A DNA stretch of 64,000 nt, taken from assembly GCF_000238275.3 (NCBI RefSeq), contig NZ_AHCF03000003.1, forward strand, positions 682,001 to 746,000, in the 5' to 3' direction. Below, in pieces: positions 20,435 to 29,272 of the stretch. A program made the translations under genes and the position numbers. This DNA comes from Pseudoalteromonas undina (lineage in GTDB: Bacteria > Pseudomonadota > Gammaproteobacteria > Enterobacterales > Alteromonadaceae). How positions within the stretch are numbered: the first letter of the stretch is position 1; every line of letters starts with the position of its first letter. The notes under the pieces are model-generated. The model had not been told where the DNA came from and ran no database searches. It saw only the letters and a list, made by a program, of their open reading frames with translations.

Positions 20435-20827
20435 ATGAAACTGATAAAATTCGTATTTATTTCAGTATTATTAGTGATTTTGACCGCCTGTAGTACTGCG
20501 CCAGGTAATATAAATAATCAACAACGTGATGTTGCAGAGCAAGGTAAAGCATCATTTTATGCTGATAAGTACCACGGCCGACTTACTGCCAGTGGCGAGC
20601 GATTTAGTCAACAAGCGGCAACAGCTGCTCACTTAAAGCTCCCGTTTGGTACACGAGTAAACGTTACTAATATTGCTAATAATAAGTCAGTGGTGGTCAG
20701 AATTAATGACAGGGGTCCTTATATTCGGGGGCGAGTTATAGATTTATCTAAGGCGATGTTTAAAAAAATAGCCGACCCTAAAGTCGGCGTTATTGATGTA
20801 TCGGTCACCGTTATTGATAATAAGTAA
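20435..20827 (+). CDS. RlpA-family septal ring lipoprotein, short form
   Basis: The 130-residue product has a lipoprotein signal peptide with a lipobox (LTAC, Cys about residue 19). The mature part is a single double-psi beta-barrel of the RlpA type, with the [19 protein letters not shown] opening and the conserved VRINDRGPY and RVIDLSKA motifs. RlpA proteins are lytic transglycosylases that cut naked glycan strands in some bacteria. The C-terminal SPOR domain of full-length RlpA is absent, so its targeting may differ. It is convergent with cydC. Confidence 0.85.
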   Translation: MKLIKFVFISVLLVILTACSTAPGNINNQQRDVAEQGKASFYADKYHGRLTASGERFSQQAATAAHLKLPFGTRVNVTNIANNKSVVVRINDRGPYIRGRVIDLSKAMFKKIADPKVGVIDVSVTVIDNK

Positions 20828-20839
20828 TACTGCTAAGGA

Positions 20840-22576
20840 CTAAAAGCGGGTCGTTAACGCCACATAGTCAGGGTGTTCATTGAGCAATTGTTGATGTGAA
20901 CCTTGAGCGATGATTTGTCCGCTATCTAACCAGATGACACTATCCATTTGCGATAACAACGCTGGATCATGAGTAATTGTTAATATACTGGCGTGCTCTT
21001 TCAGTTGTAAAACACTGTTCATAACAGCTTGTTTAGAGATATTATCGAGCCCTTCAGTCGGTTCATCGAGTACTAAAATGGCGGGTTTTTGCAGCAGGGC
21101 CTGTGCCAAGGCTATACGTCTTGATTGACCTTGAGACACATTTCGCCCGCCGGTACCTAAACGGGTTTTCAGCCCTTGTTTGAGCTCAGAGAACCAACCA
21201 CCAAGTTCTGCCTGTGTTAATGCTGCTATCATTTGTTGCGAGGTTGCATCGGGAGCTGCATAAGCAAGGTTTTCGCTTAATGTGCCATCAAAAATATGAT
21301 GCTGCTGAGCTAAAATATTTAATGTCTTTGCTCGACTCTCATTATTTAAATCATGCAGGCTTATGATTTCTTTGTCGCTTTGTAAGTTTATTGTTCCTTG
21401 CTGCAGTGGCCATAAACTACTGAGCAAATTCACTAAGGTAGTTTTACCACTGCCGCTTCTACCAACAATAGCCACTTTTTGCTTCGCGGGGAGCTCAAAA
21501 CTCACATTATTTAATGCCTGCTTTTGGCCATAGTGATAGCTGACATTATTTAACGACAAAGCCCAGTGCTTATTTAATAGCTCAATATCTGTGGTTGATA
21601 CATTGTTTGTGCTAAGCGTTTTGTCTTCAAGAATAAAGAGTCGCTCAGCTGCTTTTAGTACATTAGGAAGCTCAATAAAGGCATTAGGCAGTAACAACAC
21701 GCTTTCAAAACTGGCAAGCACAAACAGGCTCAACATCGCCAGCTCTACATTGACCATAGCACCGCTAAACACCAGTGGCACAATAGTTACAATACTGGCA
21801 AGCATAGCCAATTGCACTATGAGTAAGCTTAAGCCATCAGCGTTGCCAAGAGCCTTATGACGAATAAATAATTGCTGATTATATTGTTCACTTAACTGAT
21901 CACACTTAGTAAGTTGTTGGTGTCGAGCTTGATAAATATTTAGTTCTCTAAGGCCCGTAAGAGTGTCTGATAGCTCTGCTCTAAGTTGTGCACTAAGTAA
22001 GGTTTCTTGGTGACTATTTTTATCTAATTGCTTACTTAATATTGCCGGTATAATCACCCCAATAATAATAATCCCAACAAAACAAATAAGGGCGACATTT
22101 ACATTGTAGGCTGACATAAACAGCATAATAATAGGCACAGTCAGTAAAGCTACTAACATCGGCAGCAACACATTTAAATAAAACTTATCTAATGCGTCTA
22201 CATCGTTTTGCAAGCGATTAACTAAATCGGCACTGCGGCTCATAGCTAAATCAAGGTTATTGAGCTTGCTGAGTGTGGCGAACATGTTTACTCGTATTTC
22301 ACTTAACAATAAAAATGTGGCGTTGTGAGTAACTAAGCGTTCAGCGTAACGTGAGGCGGTGCGCACAATCGCTAAAAAGCGAATGGTGCCAGCTGGGGTA
22401 AAGTAGTTCATATGGACGCCGGCAATTCCTGCGGCTGCCATAGAAGCTAAAAACCAGCCTGAAATAGCGAGTAAGCCTACATTAGCTAGCACCGTGAGTG
22501 ACGCTAGAAACGTCCCTAAAAGCATCGCTTTATAATGAGGGCGGCACAATTTGAGTAAACGAATAAAATTAGCCAT
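20840..22576 (-). CDS. cydC: Cysteine/glutathione ABC exporter, permease/ATPase CydC
   Basis: The 578-residue half-transporter has six N-terminal transmembrane helices (about 1-310) and an ABC ATPase domain. Walker A is VGRSGSGKTTLV, the signature is NVSQGQSRRIALA, and Walker B is ILVLDEP followed by TEGLD. With CydD it exports cysteine and glutathione to the periplasm, which is needed for assembly of cytochrome bd and c-type cytochromes. It overlaps cydD by 8 bp and ends the cydABXDC operon. Confidence 0.94.
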   Translation of the reverse strand: MANFIRLLKLCRPHYKAMLLGTFLASLTVLANVGLLAISGWFLASMAAAGIAGVHMNYFTPAGTIRFLAIVRTASRYAERLVTHNATFLLLSEIRVNMFATLSKLNNLDLAMSRSADLVNRLQNDVDALDKFYLNVLLPMLVALLTVPIIMLFMSAYNVNVALICFVGIIIIGVIIPAILSKQLDKNSHQETLLSAQLRAELSDTLTGLRELNIYQARHQQLTKCDQLSEQYNQQLFIRHKALGNADGLSLLIVQLAMLASIVTIVPLVFSGAMVNVELAMLSLFVLASFESVLLLPNAFIELPNVLKAAERLFILEDKTLSTNNVSTTDIELLNKHWALSLNNVSYHYGQKQALNNVSFELPAKQKVAIVGRSGSGKTTLVNLLSSLWPLQQGTINLQSDKEIISLHDLNNESRAKTLNILAQQHHIFDGTLSENLAYAAPDATSQQMIAALTQAELGGWFSELKQGLKTRLGTGGRNVSQGQSRRIALAQALLQKPAILVLDEPTEGLDNISKQAVMNSVLQLKEHASILTITHDPALLSQMDSVIWLDSGQIIAQGSHQQLLNEHPDYVALTTRF

Positions 22577-24344
22577 TAGTTACCCCTTGTTCTGCTGTTT
22601 TCAGTAGCTTTGCAAATTCGCCAGATTGCTGGCTGAGCGCTTTAAAACCGCCTTGTTGAACGATGCAGCCGTTTTCCATAACGATAAGTTGCTTAGCATT
22701 TTTTACTGTATTTAAGCGATGTGCGATGGTGATCACCAAGTGGTTTTTTGCATACTCAGCAATAGCGTTTTGAATGAGTTGCTCGGTTTGACTATCTAAA
22801 TGAGCGGTTGGCTCATCGAGCATTAGAATAGGGGCGTGTCTTAAAAATGCACGAGCTAATGCTATACGCTGTTTTTGCCCGCCAGATAGCCCTTCACCTT
22901 GCTCACCTATTAAGGTGTTAAAGCCATCGGGTAGCTCGTTAATAAATTCTAGCGCACCTGCTTGCTCTGCAGCATGTACAAGTGCTTCATATGAAGCGTC
23001 TGGGTTACCTAATTTTATGTTGGCGGCTAGGGTGTCGTAAAATAAGGTTGGCTTTTGTGGGATCCATGCAATGTTTTGTTGTAATTGGCTTATATCCGCT
23101 GTCGTCAATGGTTGTTGGTCAATGGATATGTGTTGTATTACTTCTGGGTGAAAACCAAGCATGCAATCAAGTAGGGTGCTCTTACCTGAGCCGCTAGCTC
23201 CGACAATGGCTACTAGTCCTGTGCTTGGCAGGGTTAAATTAATATTATTTATTCCCTCATTGCTATTAGGGTAACTAAAGTTAAGATCATGGATGCTGAT
23301 AGTATTGTTAGCATCAATATTGATCTTTGCTTTGTTGTTATTATCATTTGATGGCAGTGGTGCGTTTAAAATGATCAGCATATCTGCGGCGGCACTAATT
23401 CCCTGCAGGCGCGCATGGTAATGGCTGCCTAATTGGCGAAGGGGTAAATAAAATTCAGGTGCTAGTAACAGCACTACAAAGCCAGTAGCAAAATCCAGAG
23501 TGCCAAAAAACAATCTAAAACCAATAATTACCGCTACCAGTGCCACACTAATTGTGGCTAAAAACTCCAGCGCAAAAGAGGATAAAAAAGCAATTTTTAA
23601 CACGCTTAGCGTTGCGTGCCTAAAATCATCTGAAATACGCGCAATTTGTTTGAGCTCTTTGCGCGTGGCATTAAATAGTTTTAGTTGAGTAAGCCCTTGT
23701 ACACGGTCAAAAAAATAGTTACCTAATACTGCCAGTTGTTGCCAACGTTTTTGATTAAGTGCCTCGGCTTTGTGGCCAACTAAAATCATAAAAAATGGAA
23801 TAAGTGGTGCAGTTAATAAAAATATCAGTCCTGCTTTATAATCGGTCGGAAATATAACCACTAATATTGCAATAGGAATAAGGGCACTGTAGGCGACCCC
23901 AGGTAAGTACTTTGCATAGTAGTCATGGAGTGCCTCAACACCATTATGCAGCGTGTTAAGTGTTGCACCTTGGCCATGTTGCTCTATATAACTTGGGCCG
24001 AGTTGTGTGAGTCTATCGAGTAAGGTTTGGCGAATAGCCGATTTAATTTTAAGCGTAGCAAATGCGCTTAATCGCTCGCTGAGTGCTAAGAAAATGGCGC
24101 GCAGTAAAATAATACCCGCTAAAGGCCATAAATAGTGGGTTACTTGGGCTAAACTATGCCCTTCAAACATCACCTCATGAATGGTTTGCGCGAGTAAGTA
24201 AGCTCCTGCAATCATTAAAATTGCATTAACTGTTCCAAGTGCAATGCTTAGCTTTAACCACATTGCCGCCGGTTTACTCTGCTGCTTTAAAAAAGCGCGC
24301 AGGGGTTGTTGCTGCGCGCGATTTGGTCGGGGATTAGTCGTCAT
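22569..24344 (-). CDS. cydD: Cysteine/glutathione ABC exporter, permease/ATPase CydD
   Basis: The 591-residue half-transporter is the partner of CydC. A six-helix membrane domain precedes an ATPase with Walker A (VGASGSGKSTLLD), signature (EGLSGGQKQRIALARA) and Walker B (ILMLDEP). Its start overlaps the cydX stop by 11 bp, and its end overlaps the cydC start, so translation is probably coupled through the three genes. Confidence 0.94.
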   Translation of the reverse strand: MTTNPRPNRAQQQPLRAFLKQQSKPAAMWLKLSIALGTVNAILMIAGAYLLAQTIHEVMFEGHSLAQVTHYLWPLAGIILLRAIFLALSERLSAFATLKIKSAIRQTLLDRLTQLGPSYIEQHGQGATLNTLHNGVEALHDYYAKYLPGVAYSALIPIAILVVIFPTDYKAGLIFLLTAPLIPFFMILVGHKAEALNQKRWQQLAVLGNYFFDRVQGLTQLKLFNATRKELKQIARISDDFRHATLSVLKIAFLSSFALEFLATISVALVAVIIGFRLFFGTLDFATGFVVLLLAPEFYLPLRQLGSHYHARLQGISAAADMLIILNAPLPSNDNNNKAKINIDANNTISIHDLNFSYPNSNEGINNINLTLPSTGLVAIVGASGSGKSTLLDCMLGFHPEVIQHISIDQQPLTTADISQLQQNIAWIPQKPTLFYDTLAANIKLGNPDASYEALVHAAEQAGALEFINELPDGFNTLIGEQGEGLSGGQKQRIALARAFLRHAPILMLDEPTAHLDSQTEQLIQNAIAEYAKNHLVITIAHRLNTVKNAKQLIVMENGCIVQQGGFKALSQQSGEFAKLLKTAEQGVTNG

Positions 24345-24498
24345 TGTGATTTGTATTATGCTCGTTTAATAAATCATGGGTGGCTTGTTCATCATCAGCA
24401 ATGCTGTTTTTATTTTGATGAAATTCATACCACATCACGTTTATAACGCCTAAGGTACAAGCAAGCAGTACACCTAAAATCCACGCGAAATACCACAT
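24334..24498 (-). CDS. cydX: Cytochrome bd small subunit CydX
   Basis: A 54-residue frame starts at ATG 24498 behind a good AAGGAG site. It opens MWYFAWILGVLLACTLGV, matching the characteristic CydX start, and forms one transmembrane helix followed by a polar C-terminal tail. CydX stabilises the haem site of the CydA-CydB oxidase. The position directly after cydB and overlapping cydD is the standard one. The tail here is longer than the 37-residue E. coli protein, which is common outside the enterobacteria. Confidence 0.93.
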   Translation of the reverse strand: MWYFAWILGVLLACTLGVINVMWYEFHQNKNSIADDEQATHDLLNEHNTNHNDD

Positions 24499-24510
24499 AA
24501 TTTAGTCTCC

Positions 24511-25650
24511 TTAATAACTGCCGTGAGGGTTATTTTCAATTTCATCAACGGTCACTCTGCGCCACATTTTCACATAACACCAGGTGGTGTAGGCTAAAAT
24601 GAGTGGCACAAATATAACCACAGCAATGAACATAACATTGAGTGTTCTGTGGCTCGATACCGCATCCCAAATTGTTAAGCTAATATCAGGGTTATTGCTT
24701 GAAGGCATAATAAACGGAAATAATGAAACGCCCGCAGTCATAATCACCCCAATTAACATCACACTGGTTGCTAATAATCCCAACGCGGGCTTATTCAATT
24801 TAGAAAACAGCAGTGCACACAGTGCCATCGCAAATGCCAAAATAGGGAAGGTCATTGTCCATGGACGTTCACTGTAGTTATTAAGCCATGCGCCTTGAGC
24901 CGTGGTAACTACTTTTGCCAATGGATCTGCATGACCTTGGGTGTCGCCCATGGAGGCAATTTGATAACCTGATAGGTTGGCAACCCACACACCGGCCGCT
25001 GCAAATAATACTATAAAGGCAAGTAATGAGTAGCGACCATATTGTCCTGAGCGCTCAGCAACTTGATCAGCGGTTCGCAGTTGTAGCCACATTCCCGCGT
25101 GTGCAATTAACATGGTAATACTAACTAAGCCGGCAATGAGCGCAAACGGATTAAGTAAGGCAAAAAACGACCCTTGATAACTAACTCTCAATAAATTATC
25201 GATATGAAACGGTACACCCAAAAACAAGTTACCAAACGCTACACCAAATACCAGCGCAGGTATGGCACTGCCGGCAAACAAGCCCCAGTCCCAGTTATTA
25301 CGCCAGCGTTTAGAGTCAACCTTAGAGCGATAATCAAAGCCTAAAGGTCTAAAAAATAATGCAAATAACACCAGCATCATGGCAAAGTAAAAACCAGAAA
25401 ATGCTGCCGCATACACCATAGGCCATGCTGCAAATAAAGCGCCACCTGCGGTTATAAACCATACTTGGTTACCATCCCAATGGGCGCCAATAGTGTTAAT
25501 AACGGTACGGCGTTCAGAATCTGTTTTGCCGACTAAGCGTAGCAACATGGCAACGCCCATATCCATACCATCGGTAATGGCGAAACCAATTAACAGCACA
25601 CCAATAATTAACCACCAGAGCATTTTTAATGTTTCATAATCAAAAATCAT
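24511..25650 (-). CDS. cydB: Cytochrome bd ubiquinol oxidase subunit II
   Basis: The 379-residue integral membrane subunit matches the usual CydB length. It begins MIFDYETLKMLWWLIIGVLLIG and contains the family's GMDMGVAMLLR and GNQVWFITAGGALFAAWP segments. CydB pairs with CydA, which carries the haems, to form the high-affinity terminal oxidase used under low oxygen. It overlaps cydA by 4 bp. Confidence 0.96.
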   Translation of the reverse strand: MIFDYETLKMLWWLIIGVLLIGFAITDGMDMGVAMLLRLVGKTDSERRTVINTIGAHWDGNQVWFITAGGALFAAWPMVYAAAFSGFYFAMMLVLFALFFRPLGFDYRSKVDSKRWRNNWDWGLFAGSAIPALVFGVAFGNLFLGVPFHIDNLLRVSYQGSFFALLNPFALIAGLVSITMLIAHAGMWLQLRTADQVAERSGQYGRYSLLAFIVLFAAAGVWVANLSGYQIASMGDTQGHADPLAKVVTTAQGAWLNNYSERPWTMTFPILAFAMALCALLFSKLNKPALGLLATSVMLIGVIMTAGVSLFPFIMPSSNNPDISLTIWDAVSSHRTLNVMFIAVVIFVPLILAYTTWCYVKMWRRVTVDEIENNPHGSY

Positions 25651-27230
25651 GATAGTTCTCCTTTAGCAGCCGAGCTGTGATCAGGTAATTCAAAATGGTA
25701 CTTACCGGTATGAAGGGAGCTTGGTCCTTGCTTAATAAATTTAATCATTAACCATGCTTCAACAATCGCCAATCCAGTATAGAAAACAATAAAACCAGTT
25801 AAGCTAATTAAAATATCATTTACCGTCAGTGATGACGTTGCTAAAAAGGTCGGTAACACTTCAGAAATTGCCCATGGCTGGCGGCCATATTCAGCCACAA
25901 TCCAACCAAACTCAATGGCAATCCAAGGCAGAGGAATGCTCAATACCGCCGCCCACAACAACCAACGTTTTTGTTCAATAATACGATGGGCGTTGTAATA
26001 AAAAGCAAGGATAAATACGCCAAGCATGATCACGCCACAGCCAACCATAATCCTAAATGACCAAAACATAGGACCCACTTTAGGGAAGGAGTCTTTAACG
26101 GCTTGTTGTATTTGTGCCTCACTGGCATCTGCTACATTAGGGGTATAACGTTTAAGTAATAAGCCATAGCCTAAATCATCTTTCACGTTATCAAACTTTT
26201 CGATATTTTCAGGGGTATCGTCACCTGCGCGAAGTTTTTCTAGGTATTCATAAGCAATCATGCCATTGCGAATACGCTTCTCGTGTTTTTTCTCAAGATC
26301 TGAAATACCAATTACTTGTTCATCAAGTGAGCGCGTTGCAATAATACCTAATGCGTAAGGAATTTTAACCGCAGCATGAGTTACTTGCTCTTCAGAGTCA
26401 GGAATACCTAGCATGGTAAAAGCGGCGGGAGCTTCTTCGGTATGCCATTCAGCTTCAATGGTCGCGAGTTTTACTTTTTGTACTTCACCGACTTCGTAGC
26501 CAGATTCATCACCGAGTAAAATAACACATAAAATAGAGGCTAAACCAAAGCCTGATGCCACCGAGAACGACCGTTTAGCAAATGCCAAATCACGTCCTTT
26601 TAATATGTACCAGCTACTAATCCCAAGCACAAACATAGACGCCGCAACATAACCTGCAGACACTGTATGAATAAACTTAACTTGCGCTACAGGGTTAAAT
26701 ACTAGCTCTGCAAAACTAGTCATTTCCATACGCATGGTTTGATAGTTAAACTCTGCCCCGACTGGGTTTTGCATCCACGCATTAGCAACTAAAATCCATA
26801 GCGCAGACATATTTGTACCCAGCGCCATTAAAAATGTTACCCCTAAATGCTGGCGTTTAGAAAGCCTGTCCCAACCTAAAAAGAACATCCCTACAAAGGT
26901 TGATTCTAAAAAGAAGGCCATTAAGCCTTCAATAGCTAGTGGTGCACCAAATACATCACCCACATAATGAGAGTAATACGACCAGTTAGTACCAAACTCA
27001 AATTCCATGGTGAGGCCGGTAGCCACACCAATAGCAAAGTTAATACCAAATAACTTGCCCCAAAACTTAGTCATATCACGATAAATCTCGCGACCGGTCA
27101 TAACATAAACCGATTCCATAATAACTAAAATCCAGGTCATACCGATTGTTAACGGCACAAATAAAAAATGAAATAGAGCGGTGACAGCAAACTGTAATCG
27201 CGATAGATCCACAAAGGTTTCATCTATCAT
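25647..27230 (-). CDS. cydA: Cytochrome bd ubiquinol oxidase subunit I
   Basis: The haem-bearing oxidase subunit has 527 residues from ATG 27230, which follows an ideal AAGGAGCC site; the longer frame from 27272 adds a non-homologous leader. It opens MIDETFVDLSRLQFAVTALF, with the haem-ligand His in the first helix (LFHFLF), the quinol-binding Q loop after helix 6, and the diagnostic GWIVAEYGRQPWAI motif near residue 436. It is transcribed from the strong promoter at 27321-27349. Confidence 0.96.
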   Translation of the reverse strand: MIDETFVDLSRLQFAVTALFHFLFVPLTIGMTWILVIMESVYVMTGREIYRDMTKFWGKLFGINFAIGVATGLTMEFEFGTNWSYYSHYVGDVFGAPLAIEGLMAFFLESTFVGMFFLGWDRLSKRQHLGVTFLMALGTNMSALWILVANAWMQNPVGAEFNYQTMRMEMTSFAELVFNPVAQVKFIHTVSAGYVAASMFVLGISSWYILKGRDLAFAKRSFSVASGFGLASILCVILLGDESGYEVGEVQKVKLATIEAEWHTEEAPAAFTMLGIPDSEEQVTHAAVKIPYALGIIATRSLDEQVIGISDLEKKHEKRIRNGMIAYEYLEKLRAGDDTPENIEKFDNVKDDLGYGLLLKRYTPNVADASEAQIQQAVKDSFPKVGPMFWSFRIMVGCGVIMLGVFILAFYYNAHRIIEQKRWLLWAAVLSIPLPWIAIEFGWIVAEYGRQPWAISEVLPTFLATSSLTVNDILISLTGFIVFYTGLAIVEAWLMIKFIKQGPSSLHTGKYHFELPDHSSAAKGELS

Positions 27231-27289
27231 TTTTGGCTCCTTTGGTTGTGATGCAGTGACAGCACAAAGCAATTGTTAATGTTTTTAAT

Positions 27290-27315
27290 AAACTTTCAGT
27301 AATTTCTGAAAGTTT
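27290..27315. promoter_or_regulatory. Inverted repeat at the cydA transcription start
   Basis: AAACTTTCAG (27290-27299) and CTGAAAGTTT (27306-27315) are exact complements separated by six bases. On the minus strand the repeat begins at or just after the predicted cydA start point, so it is well placed for a repressor or for an mRNA 5' hairpin. I do not recognise it as a consensus FNR or ArcA site. Confidence 0.5.
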
Positions 27316-27320
27316 GCATC

Positions 27321-27349
27321 ATTATTGGCGTTTGTACAAATTTTGTCAA
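27321..27349 (-). promoter_or_regulatory. cydA promoter
   Basis: On the minus strand TTGACA (complement of 27344-27349) is separated by exactly 17 bases from AATAAT (complement of 27321-27326). This near-consensus sigma-70 promoter would start transcription about 85 bases before the cydA start codon. Confidence 0.75.
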
Positions 27350-27523
27350 TATGTATATTAGAAAACTTTAATATACTATGACATTACATCAGTCTATAAA
27401 ATACGCAATCATCAATTAAGAGTAAGCTAGAAAAAAGTGGTGCGTTTTAAGCGTTTAACCTAGCCTTAAAACACGGTAAACTAATCGGTATGAACGCCGG
27501 GTTTACTTGTGAAAAAATAGCAA

Positions 27524-28681
27524 ATGAAAAAAGATAAAAAACAACTACGAATTGGTATTGTGGCAGGTGAACTGTCGGGCGATATTTTAGGTGAAGGGCT
27601 GATAAAAGCGCTTAAAGCGCATTTTCCTGATGCAATCTTTGAAGGTATTGCAGGTCCTAAAATGCAAGCTCAAGGCTGCAAAACGCTGTTTGATATGGAT
27701 GAACTGTCGGTTATGGGGTTGGTTGAAGTCCTTGGCCGTTTACCGCGCTTGCTAAAAATTCGCAAGCAGTTAGTACAGCACTTTATTGATAATCCTCCTG
27801 ATGTGTTTATAGGCATTGACGCGCCCGATTTTAATTTACGTGTAGAAAAACCGTTAAAAGATGCGGGTATTAAAACTGTGCAATACGTTAGCCCTTCAGT
27901 GTGGGCGTGGCGTGAAAAACGCATTCACACTATAAGTGCAGCCACTAACTTAGTATTGGCTTTATTGCCTTTTGAAAAAGAATTTTACGACAAGCACCAA
28001 GTACCGTGTACTTTTGTAGGCCACACATTAGCCGACGACATTGCACTTGAGCACGATGATAGCCAAGCCCGCAGCCAATTAGGCTTAAGTGCTGATGACA
28101 AGGTGTTAGCGTTATTACCCGGGAGCCGGGGCTCAGAAGTGGGCTTGTTAAGTGAAACTTACATAAAAACAGCGGCTCAGTTGCAAGCACAGAACCCAGC
28201 GCTTAAAGTCGTTGTGCCACTGGTGAACGAAAAGCGCAAAGCGCAGTTTATTGCTATTTTAAATGCCACAGCGCCCTCACTTAATGTTAACTTACTGGAT
28301 GGGCAATCAAATTTAGCCATGCAAGCCGCCGATGCCATATTACTGGCATCAGGTACGGCAACGCTTGAGGGCATGTTATATAAAAAACCAATGGTGGTTG
28401 GTTATAAAATTAAACCCATGAGTTATTGGATTTTTAAAACCTTATTTACCTTTAATATTAAATATTTTTCGTTACCTAATTTATTAGCAGACGAAGAGTT
28501 AGTGCCAGAGTTTTTGCAAAGCGAATGTAATGTCGGTAATTTAACAGCAGCACTTACCCCTATGCTAAATAGTGACAATAAAGAATTAAAAGCCCGCTTT
28601 TTAGCCATACATGAAAAAATTAGATTAGATGCAAGTAAACAAGCTGCAAATGCAGTGGCGGAGTTAATAAATGCAAATTGA
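27524..28681 (+). CDS. lpxB: Lipid-A-disaccharide synthase
   Basis: The 385-residue family-19 glycosyltransferase joins UDP-diacylglucosamine and lipid X into the tetra-acyl disaccharide of lipid A. Typical segments are [14 protein letters not shown] (about 10-23), [28 protein letters not shown] and [12 protein letters not shown]. It lacks its usual neighbour lpxA and here heads an lpxB-rnhB-dnaE-accA unit. It overlaps rnhB by 11 bp. Confidence 0.97.
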   Translation: MKKDKKQLRIGIVAGELSGDILGEGLIKALKAHFPDAIFEGIAGPKMQAQGCKTLFDMDELSVMGLVEVLGRLPRLLKIRKQLVQHFIDNPPDVFIGIDAPDFNLRVEKPLKDAGIKTVQYVSPSVWAWREKRIHTISAATNLVLALLPFEKEFYDKHQVPCTFVGHTLADDIALEHDDSQARSQLGLSADDKVLALLPGSRGSEVGLLSETYIKTAAQLQAQNPALKVVVPLVNEKRKAQFIAILNATAPSLNVNLLDGQSNLAMQAADAILLASGTATLEGMLYKKPMVVGYKIKPMSYWIFKTLFTFNIKYFSLPNLLADEELVPEFLQSECNVGNLTAALTPMLNSDNKELKARFLAIHEKIRLDASKQAANAVAELINAN

Positions 28682-29270
28682 ACGACCTAATGTAACCCTA
28701 ATTGCCGGTGTAGATGAAGTGGGTCGTGGACCGCTGGTGGGCGACGTGGTTACTGCCGCTGTTATTTTAAATCCTAATAAGCCAATCGCAGGCTTGGCCG
28801 ATTCTAAAAAATTAACGGATAAAAAACGTCAATTATTAGCCACTGAAATAAAAGAAAAAGCACTGTGTTACGCCATTGGCCGTTGTAGTCCAAGCGAAAT
28901 AGATGAGCTAAATATATTACAAGCCACTATGCTTGCCATGAGTCGCGCAGTGGAAGCACTTAGCACAGTGCCTGAATTTGTGTTTGTAGATGGTAACCGC
29001 CTGCCTAAATTAGCTATGCCCGCCCAAGCGGTGGTTAAGGGTGATAGCTTAGTCGCTGAAATCTCAGCCGCATCTATTTTAGCAAAAGTGGCTCGTGATG
29101 ATGAAATGATTGAACTTGATGCGCGCTATCCACAATATGGGTTTGCAGGGCATAAAGGGTATCCGACTAAAGCACACTTTGCAGCGCTTGAGCAATACGG
29201 CGCTATAGATGAGCATCGTAAGAGCTTTAAACCGGTGCAGCGTGTGCTTGCGCTTTCGGGTAAGGAGTAA
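28671..29270 (+). CDS. rnhB: Ribonuclease HII
   Basis: The 199-residue enzyme removes RNA from RNA-DNA hybrids and initiates ribonucleotide excision. The acidic active site is visible as [29 protein letters not shown] and the Asp in VFVDGNRLP. The C-terminal [12 protein letters not shown] motif is intact. It is translated from an ATG inside the end of lpxB and is followed two bases later by dnaE. Confidence 0.97.
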   Translation: MQIERPNVTLIAGVDEVGRGPLVGDVVTAAVILNPNKPIAGLADSKKLTDKKRQLLATEIKEKALCYAIGRCSPSEIDELNILQATMLAMSRAVEALSTVPEFVFVDGNRLPKLAMPAQAVVKGDSLVAEISAASILAKVARDDEMIELDARYPQYGFAGHKGYPTKAHFAALEQYGAIDEHRKSFKPVQRVLALSGKE

Positions 29271-29272
29271 TT

